Below are positions 1 to 7,013 of a DNA stretch of 20,502 nucleotides, in pieces. The stretch is from assembly GCA_937907165.1 (NCBI GenBank), contig CALCUH010000008.1, forward strand, positions 1 to 20,502, given 5' to 3'. Source of the stretch: an uncultured Bacteroidales bacterium (GTDB lineage Bacteria; Bacteroidota; Bacteroidia; Bacteroidales; Paludibacteraceae). The notes below the pieces were generated by a model, which was given only the letters and a program-made list of their open reading frames with translations, did no database searches and was not told the DNA's origin. A program made the position numbers and the translations under genes. Position 1 is the first letter of the stretch. Each line of letters begins with the position of its first letter.

Positions 1-1
1 G

Positions 2-2215
2 CTATTTCTGAGCGCGAACCGCACGCACTGGGAACCCATTTAAGCGGTAGCTGTCGTAGTTACAGTCGGTGTACATCTCATTGAAGTACAAGTAGCGAGC
101 GTCGTACTCGGGCAGCTCGTCGAGCGAAGACGACCAATAGTAGCCGTAGCCGCCCACATTGCCGACATCCGAACCGAGGCGGTAGCCAGCGGCAGGGAAA
201 AAGACAGAGTTACCATTAGGTCCTGTGAATTCCTTCCCATAAACGCCGTTGATCTCAGTCCATCTGTATGTACACTTTTCAACAAGCTCTCTCTGTTCAT
301 CTCTGGTCGGCATACGCCACTCATCACCCCAGTTGGCTGTCGCCGCGTCATCCTCAGGAAGAAGCACGGATAGACTGTCGATAATGCCCGGACAGCCGAA
401 ATTATATTTTATCAAGGAATCCAAATCCAATGTTCCTGTTCCACTTGCTTTCGCATATTTGTAGGTGCTCCACTCGTACACCTCCTTAGGCTCTGTCTCG
501 CCCCATGAGAAATAGTCGCCGTATTCCTCGGGCTTTGTGGCTCCGATGTTGTAGGTCGCCCATAGCGTGCCGGAAGGAAGACCGAGGTCGACGTAGTCGC
601 TTTTCTGAGCGCGAACCGCACGCACTGGGTACCCATAGTGGCGGTGGCCGTTGCCGACTAAGCCGGCGAGCTTCTCACCGAAGTCCAAGTAGCGAGCGAT
701 GCCTACGAGCTGCTCGTTGAGCGAAGACGACCAGTAGTAGCCGTAGTAGCCCACATAGCCGACATGTGAACCGTCGCGGTAGCCAGCGGCAGAGAAAAAG
801 ACAGAGTTACCATTAGGTCCTGTGAATTTTGCTCCGTACACTCCGTTGACCTCTTCCCAGCTGTATGTACACTTTTCAACAAGCTCTCTCTGTTCATCTT
901 TGGTCGGCATACGCCACTCATCACCCCAGTTGGCTGTCGCTGCGTCATCCTCAGGAAGAAGGGTAGAATAGGAATCTATATCCGGATTATATTTTGTAAA
1001 AACTTTATCCTTTATCCATTTGTATGTTCCCCAATATGGCTCTGTCTCTCCCCATGCGAAGTAGTCGCCGTACCCTTCTGGCTTAGAGGCACCGATGTTG
1101 TAGGTCGCCCATAGCGTGCCGGAAGGAAGACCGAGGTCGACGTAGTCGGGTTTGGAATAAAGAGCATAAACAGACATATCCGAAGTGACAATTTCAATCG
1201 AAGAACTCCATCCAGCAAACACATAGTCTTCCCTTGTTGGTGCCTTTACTCCTTTTGCCGATGTATATTCTACCACATCTTGCGTTTCTATCAATATGCT
1301 GTCTGATGTGTAAAAGTTCACACTATACGTCTTTCTCTCGATTTTCTGAGCGCGAACCGCACGCACTGGGAACCCATAGAAGCGGCTGCGGTCGCAGTCC
1401 CAGTAGGCGTCCTTCTCATTGAAGTACAAGCTGCGAGCGTAGCCCTCGAACTCCTCGCTGAGCGAAGACGACAAATAGTAGCCGTCGAGGCCCTCATCGT
1501 AGACATCCGAACCGAGGCGGCCTCTAGCGGCAGGGAAAAAGACATGTGCGTCGGATGTGCTGTAGTCTTCTGACGGTGTCCGCAAGCTTCTCACAAACGC
1601 GCCTTTGTCTTCCGCACTCTTTGCCTTATATACTATGATTCCTCTCACTTCACTTCCATTGTAGCTGTCTGTCCATACCATATAGCACTCATCCAAAAGC
1701 TCGCTCTGCTCCTCCTTTGTAGGCATGCGCCAATCTGATCCCCAGTTGATTGTGGCTGCATCATCCGCAGGAAGAAGAGTTGATAAACTGTCTACTATGC
1801 CATTTTTTTCGTTCGTGTTGTATTTCGTGATGGAGTCTAAACTGCCTTTCTCATTTGTGGTCGCATATTTGTATGTGCTCCAGTCGTACACCTCCTTTGG
1901 CTCTGTCTCGCCCCATGCGAAATAGTCGCCGTATTCCTCGGGCTTTGTGGCTCCGATGTTGTATGTGGCCCATAGGGTGCCAGAAGGAAGACCGAGGTCG
2001 ACGTATGCGTAGTCGGAAGTTGTTGTGTCGGCGGGGATGACAGGTGTGGTGTCCTGAGGAATAACGTTCTCCTCCACAAAATTCACTTCCGTCACATGAT
2101 CCACATCATAGCGGACTGTATTGCCGTCGTCTGTCACCACCTGCATGAAGGTTGTGGCGTAGGATGCTATTCCTAGGGCAGCTACGCCTAATGTTGTTAG
2201 TATTGTTTTTTTCAT
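2..2215 (-). CDS. Secreted protein with three FISUMP/C-type-lectin-like domains; DGR-type variable protein
   Basis: Complete 737-residue protein; ATG at 2215, TAG at 2-4. Residues 1-20 look like a Sec signal peptide (MKK, then a hydrophobic stretch ending SYA). After a short leader come three copies of one domain at about 68-291, 357-538 and 540-737. Each starts YVDLGLPSGTLWATYNIGA and ends GFPVRAVRAQK or GYPVRAVRAQK, with WRMPT and YYWSSS (YYLSSS in copy 1) between. This is the pattern of the Fib_succ_major/DUF1566 C-type-lectin-like group (family knowledge). Residues about 296-355 between copies 1 and 2 resemble the InlB B / Listeria-Bacteroides repeat (FAGW, YALYSK). Differences between copies concentrate in 52 codons near each C-terminus, in a pattern typical of diversity-generating retroelement targets. 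Probable role: exported or surface ligand-binding protein (inference). The DNA is visibly more GC-rich than the polysaccharide cluster. Ligand unknown; no lipobox seen. Confidence 0.85.
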   Translation of the reverse strand: MKKTILTTLGVAALGIASYATTFMQVVTDDGNTVRYDVDHVTEVNFVEENVIPQDTTPVIPADTTTSDYAYVDLGLPSGTLWATYNIGATKPEEYGDYFAWGETEPKEVYDWSTYKYATTNEKGSLDSITKYNTNEKNGIVDSLSTLLPADDAATINWGSDWRMPTKEEQSELLDECYMVWTDSYNGSEVRGIIVYKAKSAEDKGAFVRSLRTPSEDYSTSDAHVFFPAARGRLGSDVYDEGLDGYYLSSSLSEEFEGYARSLYFNEKDAYWDCDRSRFYGFPVRAVRAQKIERKTYSVNFYTSDSILIETQDVVEYTSAKGVKAPTREDYVFAGWSSSIEIVTSDMSVYALYSKPDYVDLGLPSGTLWATYNIGASKPEGYGDYFAWGETEPYWGTYKWIKDKVFTKYNPDIDSYSTLLPEDDAATANWGDEWRMPTKDEQRELVEKCTYSWEEVNGVYGAKFTGPNGNSVFFSAAGYRDGSHVGYVGYYGYYWSSSLNEQLVGIARYLDFGEKLAGLVGNGHRHYGYPVRAVRAQKSDYVDLGLPSGTLWATYNIGATKPEEYGDYFSWGETEPKEVYEWSTYKYAKASGTGTLDLDSLIKYNFGCPGIIDSLSVLLPEDDAATANWGDEWRMPTRDEQRELVEKCTYRWTEINGVYGKEFTGPNGNSVFFPAAGYRLGSDVGNVGGYGYYWSSSLDELPEYDARYLYFNEMYTDCNYDSYRLNGFPVRAVRAQK
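32..187 (-). repeat. Variable-repeat-like segment 3 (DGR VR signature), residues 677-728
   Basis: C-terminal of three gap-free alignable 52-codon segments in the 737-residue protein. Compared with the copies at 629-784 and 1370-1525, 32 codons differ, and in 28 of them all three copies keep the same third base (examples: TAC/GGC, GAC/AAC/AGC, CCC/CTC/TTC, AAT/TAT/GAT, CTG/CAG/GAG). The nine codons after it (5-31) are identical in all copies. Fits adenine-specific mutagenesis of AAC/AAT/AAG template codons. Confidence 0.75.
629..784 (-). repeat. Variable-repeat-like segment 2 (DGR VR signature), residues 478-529
   Basis: Middle copy of the 52-codon variable segment. It aligns without gaps to the copies at 32-187 and 1370-1525. 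Several codons remain as possible unmutated or lightly mutated template states (AAC at residues 500 and 522, AAG at 515). The following nine codons (602-628) match the other copies exactly at the DNA level. Confidence 0.75.
1370..1525 (-). repeat. Variable-repeat-like segment 1 (DGR VR signature), residues 231-282
   Basis: N-terminal copy of the 52-codon variable segment, aligned without gaps to the other two. It has unusual substitutions such as AGA where the others have GGC and TTG where the others have TGG. The invariant nine-codon tail lies at 1343-1369. The InlB-like linker follows in the protein. Confidence 0.75.
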
Positions 2216-2270
2216 ATTATTTATGTTTTTTTTTGTGTTTCTTTTAGTTTAAAATTATACGTATTAACTC

Positions 2271-2651
2271 TTATAAAATATGTAGGTCTCCATCGACAAA
2301 TCCATATCCTATTCCTTGTTTACTGAGCAGCATTTGTGAATACTTGCCATTTTGCAAATATTGTTCAATGCATGATTTTAGTATCTTTATTTGTTTTTGC
2401 CATGTCATGAGGTTAGACCATTTTAATGGATTTGATCTTGTTGTGAACACTTCATCACAAGGCCAATCATTGTCGGAAGTATCAAAAGATTTTGAACCGA
2501 TCAATTCAACCGACCACTCCTCATTTCCGTCGTCATATATATTAAAACAAAATGCTTTAATATTGTCAGACATTTTTTCCGAAAGTACTTCGTTTAGCCA
2601 TTTCTCAAAATGCTTATAGGACAGATCATGCTTTTTACCAATGTTTAACAT
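2271..2651 (-). CDS. Hypothetical protein, 126 residues, possibly immunity-protein-like
   Basis: Complete ORF, ATG at 2651 and TAA at 2271. I do not recognise the family. The protein has no signal peptide or membrane segment, so it is probably cytosolic. It is acidic in the middle, with aromatic motifs such as DNDWPCDEVFTTRSNPLKW (about residues 60-78) and a C-terminal GFVDGDLHIL. Small acidic lone proteins of this sort in Bacteroidales are often polymorphic-toxin immunity proteins, but no toxin gene is visible next to it, so that is only a guess. An exact TAAATTTG -7 box lies just upstream at 2666-2673. The gene is 55 bases from the 737-residue gene, on the same strand; whether they are cotranscribed is unclear. 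Confidence 0.6.
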   Translation of the reverse strand: MLNIGKKHDLSYKHFEKWLNEVLSEKMSDNIKAFCFNIYDDGNEEWSVELIGSKSFDTSDNDWPCDEVFTTRSNPLKWSNLMTWQKQIKILKSCIEQYLQNGKYSQMLLSKQGIGYGFVDGDLHIL

Positions 2652-2665
2652 ATTCGTTTTTTATG

Positions 2666-2673
2666 CAAATTTA
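2666..2673 (-). promoter_or_regulatory. Bacteroidota -7 box (TAAATTTG) for the 126-residue gene
   Basis: On the minus strand this reads TAAATTTG, an exact fit to TAnnTTTG, 14 bases upstream of the ATG at 2651. No convincing TTTG -33 element is seen at the right distance, so the leader would be very short and the call rests on the -7 box. Confidence 0.4.
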
Positions 2674-2731
2674 TTAATTATTTGAAAATTAATGATTGTT
2701 TCAACGGATAAGTTTTCGCAATAGAAAATTC

Positions 2732-2763
2732 TTTTCCTATTCTAACGATTTTGTGTATATTCG
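2732..2763 (+). promoter_or_regulatory. Candidate Bacteroidota promoter for the lipoprotein gene
   Basis: TTTT at 2732-2735 (consensus TTTG) and TATATTCG at 2756-2763 (consensus TAnnTTTG, one mismatch), separated by 20 bases. It lies about 37 bases upstream of the ATG at 2801, in the 149-base gap between divergent genes. Confidence 0.4.
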
Positions 2764-2800
2764 CGCTGCAGATTATAGTATTAATAGAAAAACATAAATC

Positions 2801-3265
2801 ATGAAAAAATTATTATTTCTCTTTTCGTGCTTGATAGGGTTATTCATCGGCATGGCTTCATGTGACCATGATTATGATGAATTATATGAGGACGAATATT
2901 ATTATGATCATGACTATTATGATCATCATGAACATGGTCCCTATTATTTCCACGACGAGTATTATCATCACGATGTCGATAACATCTACAATTATATTCG
3001 CGGCGGTCGTTGGTATTACGTCTCTACTCATGGCGATTTGCACGGATACTATGACACTTACATCGTCTTCAACGACTGGGAGATCCTCCACTACGATAGA
3101 GACCATCATATGTACGACAGAGGCACGTATGAATACCATGACGGTTGCATCCACATCCATTACGACAATGGTGACGTGGTCGACTATTGGATTAACAAGG
3201 CTTTTGATAACGAGCTTATATTGCGCAGCAAGAGCGGTATCGAATATCGATATGTGAGAAGATAA
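2801..3265 (+). CDS. Asp/His/Tyr-rich outer-membrane-type lipoprotein
   Basis: 154 residues and the only supported plus-strand gene. Residues 1-20 are a lipoprotein signal peptide with lipobox MASC and Cys21 as the lipidated residue. Residues 22-60 are extraordinary: 34 of 39 are Asp, Glu, His or Tyr, including eight His (23, 37, 42, 43, 45, 51, 56, 57). Residues 62-154 (from YIRGGRWYYV to IEYRYVRR) look like a small beta-rich domain resembling lipocalin-like domains of Bacteroidales lipoproteins. The acidic/His stretch suggests divalent metal binding (inference). It is monocistronic, bounded by a candidate promoter upstream and a strong terminator at 3284-3332. The two overlapping ORFs in other frames are composition-driven shadows. 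Confidence 0.8.
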   Translation: MKKLLFLFSCLIGLFIGMASCDHDYDELYEDEYYYDHDYYDHHEHGPYYFHDEYYHHDVDNIYNYIRGGRWYYVSTHGDLHGYYDTYIVFNDWEILHYDRDHHMYDRGTYEYHDGCIHIHYDNGDVVDYWINKAFDNELILRSKSGIEYRYVRR

Positions 3266-3283
3266 TATTTTGTGAAAAATAAT

Positions 3284-3332
3284 AATAGCAGAAGCATTTG
3301 TCATAATATGGTGCTTCTGCTATTTTTTTTTT
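3284..3332. terminator. Bidirectional intrinsic terminator
   Basis: Perfect 13-base inverted repeat (AATAGCAGAAGCA at 3284-3296, TGCTTCTGCTATT at 3312-3324) with a 15-base loop, followed by a T tract to 3332. It ends the plus-strand lipoprotein gene. Adenine-rich sequence to the left (3276-3285) lets it also serve the minus-strand DUF445 gene, which stops at 3372. Confidence 0.85.
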
Positions 3333-3371
3333 GACGATTGAATAATATTTGTTTATTCAAATTAATAGAAA

Positions 3372-4283
3372 TCAGATGAATATTAGGTTAATGGTGCCGA
3401 GAACGGCTCCTAACAAGGCGCCTAACCAGACGATAGCCTTCAATTCCTTATCCAGTACCGCATAGGTCAGTTTTTCAGTCTCCACAACCTCCATTTCGTT
3501 GATGCGGTTCTCAACGATTTTTTGGATGTCTATTGATTCCAGCATCTTAGGTAATTGCTCTGCGATGATGGCTTTGTAGATGGATACGCTGGGAGTTTTG
3601 GCTCTCGCGATGATGTTTTCCCTTCCTTGGATCAATTCGCTCACGGGTCTTTGCATGTACGAATCGATTTCGCCGTTGATCATCTTCAAAACGATTTCTC
3701 CGGAATTCTCCCTAAGGATATTGTCCAAATGCTTAGACAACGCTTTTTCTATCGGTTCAGATAACTTGTTGACCAGTTTGTCGGTCTGGAGGAATCCCAG
3801 CAACCCTTTGCCCGTTTGTTCTATCGCATACTCCACCACTTTGTGGGAGATGCCCTTGCAGAGGTTCTCCTCCCGTATCTTCTCTCCTATCCTATCCGCA
3901 AATTCGTTGGTGAGTTTGTTGATCACCGTATTGACATCGTCTTCCGGCACATATTGGCTGATATAGACACGCAACGTGTCGTCCGTATGCTTCAGACTCT
4001 CCACGAAAGCGTCTATCCCCGACTCCACCTTAGCGATCATCTCCTCGGAGAGCAGATTCTTTTCGAGCGTCTCTTTGTCCATCAAGTGTTTGCTGACGGT
4101 CTCTCCTATCGATGTGGCGATGCGGCTTTTCTCTTTCGGAATGATTCCGGGCGTAAAGGGCACTCTATGTCCGAACAGGTATTTAGGCTTGTGCGGACGG
4201 AATAGCATGGTGATGGCTATTTCGTTTGTGAAATATCCGATAACGGCTCCCATGACGGGAGGTATGACATAATTGTACCACAT
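3372..4283 (-). CDS. DUF445 family membrane protein
   Basis: 303 residues. The N-terminus has a membrane segment (about residues 5-28) running into ITMLFRPHKP, then FGHRVPFTPGIIPKEKSRIA, the signature of the DUF445 family (YheB-like). A long helical, probably coiled, middle region follows, and a second membrane segment closes the protein (about 282-303, WLGALLGAVLGTINLIFI). The length is in the range of short DUF445 members. The function of the family is not established; membrane-anchored with a large cytoplasmic or periplasmic helical body. It is a stand-alone gene with a -7 box directly upstream (4305-4312) and a shared terminator downstream. Confidence 0.85.
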   Translation of the reverse strand: MWYNYVIPPVMGAVIGYFTNEIAITMLFRPHKPKYLFGHRVPFTPGIIPKEKSRIATSIGETVSKHLMDKETLEKNLLSEEMIAKVESGIDAFVESLKHTDDTLRVYISQYVPEDDVNTVINKLTNEFADRIGEKIREENLCKGISHKVVEYAIEQTGKGLLGFLQTDKLVNKLSEPIEKALSKHLDNILRENSGEIVLKMINGEIDSYMQRPVSELIQGRENIIARAKTPSVSIYKAIIAEQLPKMLESIDIQKIVENRINEMEVVETEKLTYAVLDKELKAIVWLGALLGAVLGTINLIFI

Positions 4284-4304
4284 AGTCTTCGCTTTTTATC
4301 TATA

Positions 4305-4312
4305 CAAATATA
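4305..4312 (-). promoter_or_regulatory. Bacteroidota -7 box (TATATTTG) for the DUF445 gene
   Basis: Minus-strand TATATTTG is an exact match to TAnnTTTG, 21 bases upstream of the ATG at 4283. The -33 region is poor (no TTTG at 19-21 bases). Confidence 0.45.
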
Positions 4313-4430
4313 CCATTTAAAAAGCTTATTTCAGTATGGGTCAATCGCTAATTGTATTAAAAATAGTGAATGAGTCTATTCCGTAAATAAGTTTCTTTAT
4401 AGAACTTGCGTGGAAAATGCGGTCACCATG

Positions 4431-5459
4431 TCATATATAGTTTCTAAGCGTAGACGATTTACGTAATAGCATTGACATACCCAACGCTAAAGAGAAGACT
4501 GTCAAGAAGATGAGCACGAATTTCAAAGGGAAATAGAACTCCCATGTGCTGGTATAAGTTTGCACATAATAGAGCAAAGGAACATGGAAGATATAGATGC
4601 CCATTATATTATCAGACAAAGTGGAAATCACTTTGGTCGTTTTGTTCAAGAAGGTGTTGTAAGCCCAGATAATTAGCAAACTGACATACATGCACATACA
4701 ACAATCTTCAATCGTATATATCCTACTGCCTACATAATTGTACTGGTTGACATTCCTGAAAAGAGAAATGGCGATTACAAATAGGGTTGTTGCGATCATG
4801 AATATGATGTTTTTCTTGGATGCGCCTGTATTGAACCAATCGTAGCGTTTGGCGATAACTCCGAAGATGAATGTCAAGAGATAATTCGGTAGTTTGGCTG
4901 GCTCTATGTACAAGATGCCATAAATTATATAGTTGCCTAATTGGTATTTATATCTTATGATAGTGGCTGATACGCACAAGACCGCTAATACGATTGACAA
5001 TACCAAAATCGTGAGCGGACGTTTCTTTTCGGAATCTATTTCCCATTTTGAGAAATGTCTGAATAAGGCATATAGAAGACAGAAAGCGAAAAGCATTAAT
5101 AAAAACCAAACATGATTCATTTGTTTGGGAATCAACGTCCAACAATATGTATAGATAACTACTGCCGGGATAAGCAGACGTTTAATTTTCTTCGTCATAA
5201 AGATTTTAAAGCCTTGCTTGTCATAACTAGTGGGTACGAAATATCCCGCCAACATAAAGAAAGCGCACATGCTAACCGTTTCATTCAAGAATATTAATTC
5301 ATTATATGGAATTGATTCATTGGATAATACAGGAAAGAAATACCATTTTGATAATATTCCCATGTATGGTAGCATTGCATGGCATAGAACAACAATGACG
5401 CAAATTGATAGTTTGAGATTGTCAAGCCCATAATTTCGTTGTTTAAGTGTGTTTTCCAT
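4431..5459 (-). CDS. Acyltransferase family 3 (OafA/WecH-like) integral membrane protein
   Basis: 342 residues, ATG at 5459. About ten hydrophobic segments span nearly the whole chain. The N-terminal LDNLKLSICVIVVLCHAMLP has the layout of the first helix of Acyltransferase_3 proteins, with the family's conserved His in VVLCHAM. These enzymes move acyl groups (acetyl, succinyl) onto sugars of surface glycans or other extracytoplasmic acceptors (family knowledge). It lies beyond the terminator at 5549-5592, so it is probably transcribed separately from the polysaccharide cluster. A poor -7 box (TAATTTCG on the minus strand, 5489-5496) lies upstream. The acceptor is unknown; a role in decorating the neighbouring polysaccharide is possible but unproven. 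Confidence 0.8.
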   Translation of the reverse strand: MENTLKQRNYGLDNLKLSICVIVVLCHAMLPYMGILSKWYFFPVLSNESIPYNELIFLNETVSMCAFFMLAGYFVPTSYDKQGFKIFMTKKIKRLLIPAVVIYTYCWTLIPKQMNHVWFLLMLFAFCLLYALFRHFSKWEIDSEKKRPLTILVLSIVLAVLCVSATIIRYKYQLGNYIIYGILYIEPAKLPNYLLTFIFGVIAKRYDWFNTGASKKNIIFMIATTLFVIAISLFRNVNQYNYVGSRIYTIEDCCMCMYVSLLIIWAYNTFLNKTTKVISTLSDNIMGIYIFHVPLLYYVQTYTSTWEFYFPLKFVLIFLTVFSLALGMSMLLRKSSTLRNYI

Positions 5460-5548
5460 TATGATTATATAAATTGAATAACTATATGCGAAATTATTCT
5501 TTTTTCACATATGGAATCTTTGGATTCTTTGTGTTGTTATTGTTAATT

Positions 5549-5592
5549 GATAAAAAAAGAGCGATGGATTTTCATCCACCGCTCTTTTTATC
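5549..5592 (-). terminator. Intrinsic terminator closing the polysaccharide cluster
   Basis: Hairpin with arms AAAAAGAGCG (5554-5563) and CGCTCTTTTT (5580-5589), extended by TGGA/TCCA after one A-C mismatch, with a 6-base loop. Read on the minus strand it ends in a run of seven T. It lies 28 bases downstream of the epimerase stop. Confidence 0.8.
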
Positions 5593-5619
5593 AGTTTTGA
5601 TAATATAGAGATCTATGTC

Positions 5620-6651
5620 TTATCGGAATGTTACTGAATTGTATGTTTTGTTATACCATTCGGCGAATTTATTTATTCCCTCTTTTATATCAGTTGTTGG
5701 TTTATATGCAAAATCTCTTTCAAATGCGGATGTGTCAGCATATGTTTGGTATATATCGCCTTGTTGCATTGGCAGCATCACTTTTTTTGCCTCTTTCCCG
5801 AAAGCTTTTTCCATGATTTCAATGAAATCCAAAAGCTTCACAGGGTTGGAACAGCCGATATTGTATATTTTATGTCTTCTACCATCGTCTTGAGGTTTAG
5901 GTGTTTTCCCAATCATCGTGAATACGGCTTGAACCACATCGTCTACATAAGTGAAATCACGCCACATGTCGCCATGGTTAAACACTTTTATTTCCTTACC
6001 ATTGGAGATTGCGTCCGCGAAAAGCATCGGAGCCATGTCTGGACGTCCCCATGGACCGTATACGGTAAAGAATCTTAATCCTGTCGCCGGCAAGTCATAA
6101 AGCTTGCTGTAGCAACTTGCCATCAGTTCGTCTGCTTTCTTTGTGGCGGCATATAGGCTGACGGGGGTATCCACCCTATCGTCTTCGGAGAAAGGAGTAT
6201 TCGTGTTCCCTCCATAAACGCTGCTTGACGATGCGTATATCAAATGTTGGACGTTGTTATGACGGCAACATTCCAACAAGTTCGCAAAGCCGACCAAATT
6301 ACTTTCTATGTATGCGAAAGGATTTTCTGTAGAATAACGCACACCGCCTTGCGCCGCTAGATTCACAACATAATTAAAATGGTTTTGCACGAAAAGTTTC
6401 GGCAAAGCTTGTTTGTCCTGCAAGTCCATGCGGACAAATTTATAGTTAGGCTTTGTCTCACTATTGATTTGAGTTCCGTAAGGCATCATAGCATCCACAA
6501 TGCCCATCTCTGCTAATCTGGCACGTTTTAATGAAACGGAATAATATTCGTTCAAGTTATCTAGACCAACTACCTCATAGCCTTCTTCTACTAATCTTTT
6601 TGCAAAATGATACCCAATAAATCCGGCCGAACCTGTTACCAATATTTTCAT
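5620..6651 (-). CDS. UDP-glucuronate 4-epimerase-like NAD-dependent sugar epimerase
   Basis: 343 residues from ATG 6651; a GTG two codons upstream (6657) is possible, but the ATG gives the standard MKILVTG start. Extended short-chain dehydrogenase fold: NAD-binding GSAGFIG (residues 7-13), SSSSVYG (141-147) and catalytic Tyr167 and Lys171 in YAATK. DNLNEYYSVSLKRARL (31-46) and RFFTVYGPWGRPDMA match the UDP-GlcA 4-epimerase branch (CapI/LpsL-type) rather than GalE. It would make UDP-galacturonate from UDP-glucuronate in the cytosol as a precursor for the polysaccharide (inference from family). It is the last gene of the cluster, separated from the WecG-like gene by 362 bases with a candidate promoter, and followed by a terminator. 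Confidence 0.85.
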   Translation of the reverse strand: MKILVTGSAGFIGYHFAKRLVEEGYEVVGLDNLNEYYSVSLKRARLAEMGIVDAMMPYGTQINSETKPNYKFVRMDLQDKQALPKLFVQNHFNYVVNLAAQGGVRYSTENPFAYIESNLVGFANLLECCRHNNVQHLIYASSSSVYGGNTNTPFSEDDRVDTPVSLYAATKKADELMASCYSKLYDLPATGLRFFTVYGPWGRPDMAPMLFADAISNGKEIKVFNHGDMWRDFTYVDDVVQAVFTMIGKTPKPQDDGRRHKIYNIGCSNPVKLLDFIEIMEKAFGKEAKKVMLPMQQGDIYQTYADTSAFERDFAYKPTTDIKEGINKFAEWYNKTYNSVTFR

Positions 6652-6691
6652 ATACACACAAAATTTTTAGTTTAGTACTCTTCTTTTCTGG

Positions 6692-6712
6692 TAGAAAAAC
6701 CGAATACTTTTC
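6692..6712 (-). other. Leader motif resembling the one before wecC
   Basis: The plus strand reads TAGAAAAACCGAATACTTTTC, allowing GAAAA/TTTTC pairing. The element before wecC (13331-13352) reads TAGAAAAACC, then three to four variable bases, then CTTTTC. Both sit within about 60 bases upstream of a nucleotide-sugar gene. Confidence 0.3.
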
Positions 6713-6868
6713 ATGTAGACGCACATATCGATTTCGGGATAATGAGTATATACCTTTCAATCTAAAAAATAATCAATCAATTATTTGACTGTGCTCATTA
6801 ACACACTACACAAAGTATTTTCGTCTCCCAATTATATGGTGGAACTATATCTCGCATCCACACTTTTA

Positions 6869-6902
6869 CAAATTTAGGTAATAATTTGGATTATGCAACA
6901 AA
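6869..6902 (-). promoter_or_regulatory. Bacteroidota promoter for the epimerase gene
   Basis: The minus strand has TTTG (6902-6899) and TAAATTTG (6876-6869), matching the -33 TTTG and -7 TAnnTTTG consensus. The spacing is 22 bases, one more than the usual 19-21. Predicted start near 6862. Confidence 0.55.
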
Positions 6903-7013
6903 TTTTTGATTTTTCACTTTGCCGTTTATGGCTTATGATTTTTCCATTTGTTCTATATAATATATAATTAAAATGAGTTACAGGATAGATTTTCCATATA
7001 AAGTATTATTTAT

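Larger units (their letters stand above)
6652..7013. other. 362-base AT-rich gap holding a promoter and a long leader for the epimerase gene
   Basis: No credible ORF. It holds a minus-strand promoter (6869-6902) that would give a leader of about 200 bases before the epimerase ATG, and within that leader a short hairpin-forming motif at 6692-6712. I see no clear terminator after the WecG-like gene, no long inverted repeats of an invertible promoter and no tRNA. Confidence 0.5.

Noticed and set aside
5..2010. CRISPR array or simple tandem repeats
   Set aside because: The repeated segments are long coding domains of one protein, not short direct repeats with spacers.
2862..3304. Overlapping ORFs of 131 and 140 residues in the lipoprotein gene
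   Set aside because: Low-complexity Met/Ile/Thr- or Val/Ile-rich translations produced by the repetitive GAY/CAY/TAY codons of the real gene.
3816..4205. 129-residue plus-strand ORF
   Set aside because: Antisense shadow of the DUF445 gene.
6652..7013. Invertible capsule promoter (Mpi-type) flanked by inverted repeats
   Set aside because: Bacteroides capsule loci often have these, but I found no pair of long inverted repeats around the promoter here, and no recombinase gene.
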